Part shown: piece after piece, positions 34,828-46,200 of the stretch
How positions within the stretch are numbered: the first letter of the stretch is position 1
How the letters are laid out: every line of letters begins with the position of its first letter
Assembly: GCF_030463565.1 (NCBI RefSeq)
Contig: NC_134645.1
Location: forward strand, 441,501-505,500
Origin: Pelecanus crispus
Taxonomy: Eukaryota > Chordata > Aves > Pelecaniformes > Pelecanidae
Direction of reading: 5' to 3'
Length of the DNA: 64,000 nt
Notes under the pieces: model-generated
Told to the model about the DNA's origin: nothing
The model's input: the letters and a program-made list of their open reading frames with translations, nothing else
The model's database searches: none
Translations under genes and position numbers: made by a program

Positions 34828-37089
34828 GTGAGTGGCCGCCGCGGGCGAGCGCCGGGGCCGGGGCAGCGGGGACCGCAAGAGCCATTAACACGGCTTTTAC
34901 GGTGGCTTCCGCGGGCCGTGCTGCCGGCGGGCGGGCCGAGAGCTGTTAGCAGCGTGGGCGTTAAGCGCCTGTCCCGCCCGAGCTGCCCGTGCCGCTTTCC
35001 CGCCTGCCGGGTGAGAGGGCTGCGCCCGGCGCTTAGGCCTGGTAGCCTTCGGGCCACCTGAGCTCTAAAACCCGGCTCTGGCCCCCTTCCCCTACGCCTT
35101 CGGGGATGGCCGGCACGCTGCGGCCCCGCCGCTGAGGCGAGCCGGTAATTCTGGGCCTGGCTCGGCGTGGGGCGCGTCGGTGCCAGCCTCTATCATAGCA
35201 TCTCCGGCACCCCGCCGGAGGTGCACCTGTGGCACGGGCACCTTGGGCGCGCTGGCAGTCGGAAACAGAACAGGTGTACCACAGGTTCTTCATTTGTTTT
35301 GCCAAGTCTCTCACCTCTGGTACGCTGCTCCCGTAGTAGAAATACAGAAGTTGCTGTAGAAACAGTGCATTTCCTTATGAAAACGGTACCTTTTTAACGC
35401 ATAAATGCTGCTTTCTGTCAGTCATGGTGGCATGAGCGTTTAGGGCCTTCAAGGGGAGCTAATGGAGAAGGGGGTGATATTTTTTCAACGCATTAAGTTA
35501 AACAACTGAATGTGGAAATGTGGCAAACTGTTTTCCTCGGCTGAAGTAATCTTAATGCTAAACTTAAGTTCGTTAATGACATATTTTAAAATTCCTGTTT
35601 ATTTTGATATATAGAGTTGACATTAATAAAAAATAACCAACAATTTTAGTAGTCTCACAGTTTGCAGTTACTTAATGAAAAGTATAAGTGAATTATGTGG
35701 CCATTTTCTTTGCTCACTTTTAGAATCTCCTGTCATTTACCCCTGGGTATAGTTGCCTTCCACTCCACTAGGAAGAACATACATATCTTACAACTTAAGA
35801 CATTTGAGCAGTTGCTTACACAAACAGTATATTTTTTTTCCCCTAGTAGATGTTATTATTATACTCAGTAATAAGTACACTCTAGCCTAGCTAGTTCTTC
35901 CTATGTAACCACAATTCTGTTTATTAGGCACACGCATTAAAACCTGCAGAGGACATTTTGCCTCAGGTTGGTGCCAGCACCTCTTTGCAAATGTATGTTT
36001 GCATGACTGAGACCTGTGGTGTCACCTATAACAATATCTCGACTGTGTGTATGAAAGATGTAGCTGTACACATGATTTTCTCTGTATTTAAAAGGTATAA
36101 AATTCAGAGTTTCCTTTGTTATCCCATTTTAGTTGGGACCTGTGGGGCCTAATAATTGGGCATCACATCTGGGTTTGGAGCCAATGTTAGTAAGGGCTGT
36201 TGTGTTTGGTAGATTGGTAAAAGTGTTCTGCTAGTCTAGGTATGTTGAGACTTTTTCTGAGTGAGTAATGCTGTAATTTTGCATGAGTATACTTAAGAAA
36301 TTGCAGAAAGTTGTTGTGTTTGGTCAATTTGTTTTACATGCCTAATTCTTGATTATATCACAACAGGCTACAATATTGAGTAGCAACACAGCTGAAAGAT
36401 AAATGAACTGTTAGTTGCTAGTCACAGACGGTCTGAATGCCTGTTGCCCCTATACGTTCTGAAATTGCTAGGCATGCCAATAAATCACTTGGACATGGCA
36501 AATTCTGCGAATGTGGAACCACAAACGTTTTTCTGCTGGTCAGGGAAGCTACAGAGTTTTCAACTCCTTCTGAAATTTAAGCATTGCTGTTGACTTAAAA
36601 TGAAATTTGAGGAGCTGTTTTGGACAAAATACACTTAACTCACCTGAAGTTGCTGTTTAGTGTTACCAGGGCATTCTTATCCTGATTGTTTGCAGCTGAT
36701 CCTCCCAACCCTGTAGACTTAAGGCTAATAAGTTTGAAATTATTAATGGTGGGCAATGTCTTGATAGATAGCATGCAAATGCCTATAAATGAATAAATGT
36801 AAAAGCAATTTGTAGCCTATTAAAAACATTTATTTCCTGTGTAGCATGTAGAATACATACAATAGGGATGACTGCCTGCTGTATTTCTGCTTGTGCACTG
36901 TTTGCATGCTGTATGTATACGCAGGCAGTATGTATTTTTGTAGAGGTCTACAGGAACTAGGCGCTTAAATTCATCCGAATCGCGCTTCTTCACAGTTTAT
37001 ATAAAAATCCATTTCAAGTAACTATGTTGAACAATGGATTGCAGCGGGATCCGCCAGAACAGCAATGTTTTCTTTCTATCTTGTTGCAG
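34828..37089 (+). other. CFAP61: CFAP61 intron 1
   Basis: A 2.3-kb GT-AG intron (gtgagt ... ttgttgcag). The first 230 bp belong to the CpG island. A second X-box match lies at 35350-35363. Beyond that the sequence is AT-rich with no recognised repeat or exon. Confidence 0.8.
35350..35363. promoter_or_regulatory. CFAP61: Second candidate X-box, CFAP61 intron 1
   Basis: gttgctgtagaaac fits RYYNYY-N2-RRNRAC (GTTGCT, spacer GT, AGAAAC). It sits about 520 bp after exon 1, inside the range where ciliary X-boxes are often found. A chance match is more likely here than for the promoter site. Confidence 0.45.
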
Positions 37090-37240
37090 TCTGTAAGATG
37101 ACTACAATAACTTCTTCAAGAGGAACCACAGAAGTGGTCAGTGCCAGAAGAACAGAATCGCGTGATGTTTCAGACATTATTGGCCTCTTTAGCTATTTTA
37201 CAGAAGCACTTTTTGGAAGGATTGATGTCATGTACCTTTT
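37090..37240 (+). CDS. CFAP61: CFAP61 exon 2 (first coding, ATG at 37098)
   Basis: The acceptor is ttgttgcag and the donor is TT|gtaagt. Eight 5' UTR bases precede the ATG, whose -3 base is A. It encodes residues 1-48 (to [10 protein letters not shown]). Intron 2 (1.1 kb) holds no recognised element. Confidence 0.95.
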
Positions 37241-40200
37241 GTAAGTAACAGTATTTTAGGGACATTATATTACTTTTCTTGCAGGAAACTTCAAGAAATA
37301 ATGTTACATTTAAAATGGCACAAAACATTATGAGTCTTTACATGATGCTGTGGCATAATGACTTTTCACAAAAAGGGAAGGAAAATCTGCTTGCATATCT
37401 TCTCTGTGGCACACGTGCATGACCGTGTCAGCATGGATCACTGCTGCCAGCATGGTGGACAAGATTTGACTCTGTACTAGCTTCCTTTTTATAAAAGTTC
37501 AGAAGAAATACTTTTGGATAATACCTGATGAAACCATCAGATTCCAATGTCTGCCGTCTGCTCCATCTAACAGAATCCTTTTGCCTGTTGGAGAGTGACA
37601 GAAGTAGAGGGGCAGGGACTAGGGCTTTTAATCGTTCTGTGGCCGTGACCTTTCTGCTTTCTTTTCCTGTGTATGTCTAAATCTTTTTCTTCTCTTCCAG
37701 TTTCCCCTTAACAAAAGGAATTAGTTATTTTTTGCTTCTCTTTATTCTACCTTGGGAGACAGCCTCTATCTGCCATAAAGTATGTTTCAATGTGCCTCTT
37801 TTCATGCCCCCAAGACACCTCATATCCTCCATGTGTTGACATCTGTATCCTAGCTGCTTGCATGGCAACGTCCTTAGCGGAAATGGGTGGCTGTAGAAGT
37901 CTTCTGTTACCATATCTTCATCACCAGAGACAGTGACGAACCTTCTGCGTTTCATTTTTCTGTGCAGTGATGAACAGTAGAGACAGACTGTGTGAAATGC
38001 TGTGATGGGTCACTTAGGTTTTTTCTGCTTGACTTAATGGCAGATGTCTCGGATACCAGCTCTTTGGGGACAGAATAGATGTATGAAGAAACATGCAAAG
38101 AAGAGGGAGCATTTAAGTCTTGCACATCAAATTCATAGTAATTGAGGATTTGAAAAAACATGTGAATTGTTGTAATGCCAGAATAAATGAATATTTGGAA
38201 TTGAAGCAATAATGTCAAGTTAGGATGTGGGCAATGAAGTTTTATCGAGGCCTGATCCTGGGAGCACTTTAGAACACGGTTAATGTTGCTATTCTAACAG
38301 GCTGAATTAAGTCAGTCACTTTTCTTTGTGTAGTTTCTTCAACTTCTGCAAACTTGCACTGTTTTCACAGAGAAAAATCAAATCTTGCTTTGACGCTCTG
38401 CAATGAGAAGAACGAGGTTATAGCCCATGCTGTCTTTCTGGACTACCCAAATTGGAACATCACTGATCAGTCCGATTGGGAATCATTCTTACAGGAAAAC
38501 TACATTAACAATAAATGCACTGTAAGTAAATTGTGTGATTGTAGTTGAGTTTTCATTTAAGGCTCAGGTATGCAAAATATGCATAGGCATCTAAAATCTA
38601 TGTTAGGTAGATCTGAGGCATTCAGGCTGAAGAAGGTGATCATCAGATGCCCTACTTAGACCCTCAGGTGCTCAGAAGTTCCTGAGTACCAGTGCTTTTG
38701 CCACTACGGTAACTGAAGGTAGCTGTAAGGATGGCAGTTAGGCAACGCGAGTTCTTTCTCTGCCAGATGTGTGCAGAACGTGCCTGATGCATTGTGCTAG
38801 CGCTGACAGCAGCGTGAATCGTAGTTGCCACCAATATTTTCCATTCAAAAACCTGTCCAGCTCTGGTGTTAAGCTAACAGAATGTTTACCTGGGAGGTGA
38901 AGTCCTTGCTCTGAGGCCCTTCTCACTGTAAGGGAACTGGAATCCTCATTTCTTGCCTTTTGGAATAAAGTTTTCCTATTTTACAGAACTGAATGCAAAT
39001 TTAATGGCTTCAGAGAAAGAATAAGGGACGGGGAGTGTACCCTTGCTTGAAGGACTGGGTGGAGGACCATGCTGATGTGAGCATCTTGGTCCTGGAGAAA
39101 GCTCGTTAGGTGCTGATGTGGAGATTGCTGCACTCGGTTCTGTGTGGTGCCAGTTTTCATAGAGGCTCCTCAGTCAAGTTTATGCATTACGAATGACGGG
39201 CTAGAAACAGGCACTTAGAAGTTCAGGATTCAAATGCTGCCCATCATTCAGTCCAGCTAGGAACTAGATCCTGTGATTGTTGAGGAAAGCTGGAAAATGT
39301 TAACCATAAACACTCAAAAGCTAGGCAGCACGTGCCAGAATAAGGCATTGGCAGTACTGAAATTATCTCTAGACAGTTTATCAGTTTTTCCAGTGTTCTT
39401 CTGGGTGATGTTAAGCCATGGCTTGCAGAAAAACTGACAAATACAGCAATTGTATTTGAAAATGCAGTGTGCTGTTAAAAGAAACAAAATTGTTACAGCC
39501 AAAGGGAGTATACAAAAAGCCCATGTAATTTTCTTGTAATCTGCTTTCTTTGTCACTTGAGCAGTACTTTGTGTACATATTGCAGGCACAACCACTTCAT
39601 TCACTGTGCAGCTGCAGCTGCTCCTGTTGGGTTATGCTGTGCTGTCAGTTCTGCAAGCTCTTCCTCCGGCAGCCTGCTTGACAATATCTCTTGCAGCAAA
39701 GCTGCAGCTGACTTGGGAGTGCAGGGGCACACAAAGAGAAAAGACAAAAAAAAAAAAAAGAGCTTGAGCACGTTAGGAATTGCTACTCATAAACAGGAGT
39801 GAAACGTACTTTGGAACATTGACGGGGAACAAAAGAACTCTTTCTAGAATGGAGATTATTTTCTAAAATATGTACAGAAGATTCAGTACATGTTTTATGC
39901 TTCTGCATAGACAAAGCAACTGAACATATTGTGAGTTATAACTAGATGAGATAGCATTGGTGAAGAGCAGGTTAAATCCATGCATATGTGCTTTAGAAAA
40001 TTGAGATCTTCTGAAAAGAGAATTTCTTAAAAGTCTAGTTGAAAAGTCTTTTTCCTAGAGCACAGAAATTATAAGATAGCTTGCAGGTCTAAATTAGGAG
40101 TTAACTTGTGCAGAATTTAATTAGTGAAGATACTTTACAGGATTGCCTGGTTACCATCACTATTCAGAAACAGTTACAGGCCAAATCTTGCCTCCTGGGC

Positions 40201-43200
40201 CTCCTCTTGGACCTCAAGAACAAAACACACTTTTTTTCTTCTTCTTCCTTTTTCTTTTGCCCTTTTTTTTTTTAAAAAAAAAGCAACCAAAAACACCAAG
40301 CAAAAAAGAAAAGTCTGGTGGTTTGTGGTTTGTGTTTTTTTTTTTTAAAGAAATGGCTTTTGATGTTTATTCATTACAATAGCCTGTTGTCTTTATGCTG
40401 GTCCATATACTGCAACCTCTATTAAAACATTCTTGCTCTAAAGTTGCTGAAATTTATTAGTGACTCTATCCATGATGTTTTAGTTGAATATTAAACTATT
40501 CAGAAGACCTCAGGTTTTCCCATGTAAAATATTTTTTGTAGAAATGTTTCATCTACAGGTGGACCTTCATTGACTCAGCACTTGAAATTAGTATGCAAGA
40601 GAAAACAGCTGAATTAATAGCACTTCCTATTCCAGCGCAAGGGTTTTCCTTTGCTAGTGTTTTCCAGGTTAACTGCAGGCATATAGGAAAGATGTCTTTT
40701 ACTCTGCCCTGTTTCTGTCTGGATATTTAAACGTGTCTAATGATGTAATCTTAAGACTTTGTCATTTTTCTTACTTCTTTTAAAGAAAAAACATTTTAGG
40801 AGCGTGAGAAGTGTGTGAGCTTTTGTTTTTTTTAAACCTAGAAAGAATGTCTTTATCAGCCAAATGTTAAATTAAATGTTGTTAAGATTTAGTTGTTAAT
40901 TGTTGTGGTAAAAATAAAATGTTGTTAGTCTGGAATTAATGCTGTTAAATATGAAATTATGTATGTATATTGTAGTCAAACAATAGTAATCTTGAGTGTA
41001 AATCAAAAATATTACAGAAGCACAAATCATGATAAAAAAAAAAGTCCTATAATCACATAACTTTATCCACACGTGCTTTGGAGTTACTTATATATGTGAA
41101 GCTACTCATTTTGAGTGCAGATCATATATATTGGAAATAAATGCATATTAATACTTGGGTTGACTTAATAAATATTAGCTGCATGGTGTTTAGATTTTCT
41201 TTCCTCATTTTGTAGCCTTTGAACACATTGTTCATGCATCTTTTTGTGGCAAAAGAAGAATATGTAGCTGGATGTTCCCAAGAAATTCTTAGGTGAGTTC
41301 ATATGTAACTTTCTGTAGTGAAACATGTGCACTCTCCTACCATCATTTGGAGAGGCTGTGGAATTTAAAAATGCCTTAAGGTGATAAAAATTAAATATAT
41401 CTCTAAACAGTCTAGGAAGGTAATAAAACATAACCTTATATTAATCAAATGTGCACTGTTGGCTTTGAAACCAAGCTGTTACAGTTCCAGGTACGCTTCC
41501 CAAACGGTGTGAAGGTTTAGCTGTATCTTTGCTGTGAATTTCCACAGAAATAGTACTGCAGTTGCAAGGCAGATTGATTTTTCTTTTTCTTAAATTTCCA
41601 CTTCTAAAAATCAAAGCGTGTGACTGAGCAGGAAGCTTAAAAAGCTGTAGATGTTTCTGGAATACGCTTGTTCTCAGGTAATCTATGGATAGTTTGGTAG
41701 CTCCAGATTATATGGTAAGGCTGCAAACGATACAGTAGAAAACAGCACAATATATTACTGTGTTAGCTCAGTACTCAAATATAACCATTGCTCAGGTTAT
41801 TTGGTATACTCAGAATCTACTTACATAAACAGTGAATTGCACTTGGTGCTGTTGCTGTTGAATTTACAGTTACTTTGTCGTGTCAAGCCAGCTCATCCAG
41901 ATGCCAGGTCAGAGATCTGCCAGCAGAGGTCTGGCATCTTTAATTTTTGCATCACTAGGGAACTGATATAAAAAGGAGGATGTTTGAAATCTAAGGATTA
42001 GGAAATTAAGAGATAAATAAGGTAGGGGAAAAAAAAAACCCAGTTAAAAAAATGCCCAGATGAATTTCATATGATCCTATTTGTCATAAATAGAATGTTT
42101 TAATTTTTGAGCCACGTGGATTCATGAAGGAAGATTAGAGACACTGGAGAAAACATTTTAGATATTGAAAGACTAGCTGCTGTATCTGATTGATGGGTGT
42201 AATGGTGAAAGACTGAATACAGTTATGTTATTTGTTCAGGAGAGCTTTTATCACAGTACCAGAACTGCAGTTCATACTTCTCTTCATACCAGCTGATGAG
42301 AATTTAGGTAAGAATTTAATACTAGTTTATCTTAGAATAATGAGAACAATCTCAAATCTCATTATTATTAATATGCACTGTGTTGGTGGGCTTTTTGTGG
42401 TTTGGTTTTTTTCTTTAAACACTGAGAACAGTAATTTTCTAAACATGCAGAAAACGCAATCTTAAAGTATCCTCTAATGGACATACCTTGTAAAAGAGGT
42501 TTATGTGGTTACATGTTCACTCCAGCAGTCCATTCAGCAGCCTGTCCGTTTCCTGCAGTCTTTAAATTTGTCAGAAACAGGACTTCAAACAGGACTAAAG
42601 ATCTCGGAAATAAATTCCTACAAGTTTTGTGAAGATTGCTGGCTGAATCAAGTCAAGAGATTGAAATCAGTGCTTGTACTTTGAGAGACAATGACTAATA
42701 GGCCGCTTGGCACGTATATCCATATTCACAAACACATGCATACATAAATTCATACATGTCAGCCAGGCATTGTGCCCATACCTCAGAACCAGTCGCATCA
42801 GGTGCTTTCTCTTATTTAGCCGAGTACAAGATGTGGAGAGGACGCTATGGTGGGGGTCAGAAGGGGTGCTGGAGACATGGAAGAAAACTAGGATTATTCC
42901 TTATAGAGCAGAGGTACGAAGACAGAGAATGCACATCTTAATCAGGGAACAGCATCTGACTTGGAATTTCAGTCCTGAATTCAGACTAATAAACCAAGCA
43001 TCTACTTAATGACTGATTTTTGGTTGGAGCTTTCCTTGAAGTGAACTGGAATCTTTTCTGATATGCCAATTTCTAGACATCTTAGCTCCAAGTCATGCTA
43101 AAAAGCTCTGCAGTGGTGCGTCAACTACAGAAAACACAACCTGAATAAGGGCTTTTGTCAAACCTACCCTAGCAACAAATGTCAACTTTCCTTCAGCATA

Positions 43201-46200
43201 ACGAGTCCTGACAAAGCGATTCTCCAGTGCATACTGTATTTGTTATAAGACTAGTATTTCTATGGGGATTTGATCCTACCAATTTCTGATTGCTTCGAAG
43301 CTTATTCAGGTTTGGGATGCTGGATTAATTAACAAATTAATCCAGTAACGATTCTTTCACATGTTTATGCTACTGTCATTTCAGCTTCATTGCTTAACTT
43401 CAAAGACTGAGAGCATTATGCCATCTGTGGTTTAAGTTCAAAACTCCATTTTCCTCAAATGGTTTTGCTGATAATTTAAAAGCTTACATAATGAAGTTTC
43501 TCTGTTGCTGCTAACAGATTTTTGTCATTCACAGAGCCAGACATGGGAAATGTCTTTGAAAAGATGACGACCGCTCCAGGTTCAGTAGCGGATGCAAACT
43601 TTACCTTGTTTGTGTGCCCCAGACATTGGTACCTCCCACAGCTGTATGTTCGCAAAGCAAGGTAATGCAGTTTCTCCCTTCTATGAGCAGATCTCTCTGG
43701 GTTAATTTGAGAATTTTCTTTTTTGGTCTACAGCATCAGTATCTTAGTTAAACTGCTACGATTTTCCTTGATAACCTAATTAAGTAGTTCTATGATTATG
43801 CTGTTTTTGTTCTACTTCATCACGAGATCAATTGTATTGTTTGTAAAACTAGGGTGCTATCTAGAAAGAATATTTATTCTGTGAATCTGCTGGCATAATT
43901 GCATTGCTGCGTATTTTAGTGAGTGCATGTAATTTCTAGGTCTCTTGGAGCATATTCGAATTTAACATAACAAGAGAAAATTAAAAATATATTCTGAACA
44001 GTTGACCAAAGTCTAAATAGGAAGATCTATTATCTAAAAGAATTAAATAAGAGCAGAGAATCCCTAGTACCGGTAGTCTTTCAGACATGGAGAGTAATCC
44101 TCTTTCGTCTTTTGCACTTTTTTTTTTTCCTGCGTAAGCACTTCGTACGTTCTCACCCTGTTTCAGGGGAGCAGGCCTCCTCAGTGTTGCTGAGAAAGCT
44201 TAAGAAAATAATGGGGTAAGCCTTTTCCTTCCATCATGTCATCTGTTTCAGTGGATGCCATTTGGAGCAAAGACTTCAGGAGATGCTCATGCAACGTGCC
44301 TTTAACACAGCCTTGCTCTTGTTTGGGGATTCAAGTCATCCAAGTTAGACTCTGGATTATTTTTTATTTCCTATCTGCTCAGCTGCCTGCAGTGTACGCT
44401 AGGCAGAGATGCGAGTTTCTCTAGCAGCCTTGCCTACCGATGTCTACCTGTATATTGACTATTACCACTTCGGTCTTTCCTGCCATTTGAATTCTGCTGC
44501 CTGTGCCAAATCCCAGCTCTCTGTGCTTGTGCCGGCGTTGTGCACAGTGAATGAGAAGTGCAGAGTTTCTGACCCAGTGGGGCCTTACGTCTTTCCGTGT
44601 AGATTGCTGGACCATATATGCTGTCATTGCTGTGTAGACGCTTCCCTGTACTGTGGTTGAAACATAACTAGTATGTACTGCGTTTTGGTTCACTTGCTCG
44701 TCCCACTGTGAAAACGTGTCTAGAGTAATGTTTTATGAAGTAATAATTTTATTTGATTCCGATTCATTCAGTAGTTGCTTTTGTTCATTCTAAATGCAAG
44801 TGTTGCTATGTGGTTATGTAGCAGGATTATGATTAAATAAGCATTTCTGGTCCTTGTAGTGGAAACTGCAGTCTAGGGACAAGCACATCGCTGGGATGCT
44901 CTATCATAGGATACTGGGGTGTGTGCGGGGGTCCGTATCCACCAGCGCTAACAGATGGCAATGCCACATTAGGCGCATCTCTCTGCCTGGTGAACCCACA
45001 CCTGTTTGTGTGTTAATTCATGCTGACATCTCGGACTGGATTCTGACAGAAGCCTGTCTCTCAGGGAGATGTTTTACACATATTTAATTTTACCAAATAG
45101 GCCTGAAACAAATCTGCAGATCGTGCTCTTTGTCCTATAGTTTTAGTCAATGTTTGCAATATCCCGCCGCTTGACTTTTGAGCGATTTAAGGAAAAGGAC
45201 TGAGGCCTGACCTTGACCGCTTCACACCATCCTGCTGTAGGTCTGGATATTTCAATATGTTACAAAATTATTTGTGTATTAACTTGATCTACAGTTTTTA
45301 GGCTTTTTATGAGTATTTCCTTCGAGTTGTCTACCATCTATCAGTATGTGAATGAACCTTCATGCTGAGAAGTTATCATAGGTGAATTAATTCTTGAGGA
45401 TTTGAAGTTTTTCCATATGTCTTGATTCCAACTATTATGTTTGGGTTTTATTTATTAGAATCAATTTTTTCTTTTGGCCACTGGATATTCCCGATAGAAA
45501 ATTTTTTTACATGACTGGAAATGGTCACATAGGCCATACCAATAACAGATACCATCTGGCCTGGGATTTCTGTAGTTTGTTATGAATAATAAAAACCACC
45601 AAACTAAATAATTTTTAATTATTAGAAAACTAACCAGAAAACTATTTTTTTCTTAAATTACACAGTATCTGGTGATATAAAATTCATACTTTAATATTGT
45701 CTGTCGATAGATTCTCTGAGTAAGATAAATTATGTTTGCAGTAGATGCTTTGCCTTTCCTTTTCCTCTGTGTTCACCTTTGTACTTCGCTGGCATCCATA
45801 GTAACGTTCAGTGGAGCCCTTTAGAGACTTATCTATGAAAGTTGTCCCCAGCCACCTGCCTAGCAACATGTTCTGGGTCAATGATAGGAGATTAGGGTAA
45901 TCTCTGTTCCCTCTTCCCTTGCTTATAGAGGGGGGGGAAAAGAAGCTGTAAACTGATACTTTGCTTAACCATTAATTTTGAAGTTATTCTCTCTGACCTT
46001 TATATTGTGAAATAAATATGTAGTGTGCTAGAACGTAGTCCACTAAGCTTTTATGTTTAAGTTTCTTGCAGATATCTCGTCTTTAGATCCTGTCATTCTT
46101 GGTTTTGTACCATGTATGTAAGAGCTCACAAATTGGCAGCTCTGTGGAATGCCTTTATTGTGCTTGTTCTCACAGCCTACGAGTTTTGTAGTAGTCTTAT

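Larger units (their letters stand above)
34240..35060. promoter_or_regulatory. CpG island, bidirectional CRNKL1/CFAP61 promoter
   Basis: The segment is very GC-rich with dense CpG. It contains CRNKL1 exon 1 (minus) and CFAP61 exon 1 (plus), which face away from each other. The CRNKL1 ATG (34611) and the CFAP61 exon 1 donor (34828) are only 216 bp apart. There is no TATA box between them. A GC box (gccccgcccc, 34632-34641), a YY1-type motif and an X-box lie in this gap. Exact transcription starts cannot be read from the sequence. Confidence 0.85.

Noticed and set aside
34238-34831. 197-aa plus-strand frame in the CpG island
   Set aside because: It is antisense to CRNKL1 exon 1 and the promoter, proline/arginine-rich from GC bias, and does not join to CFAP61 exon 2.
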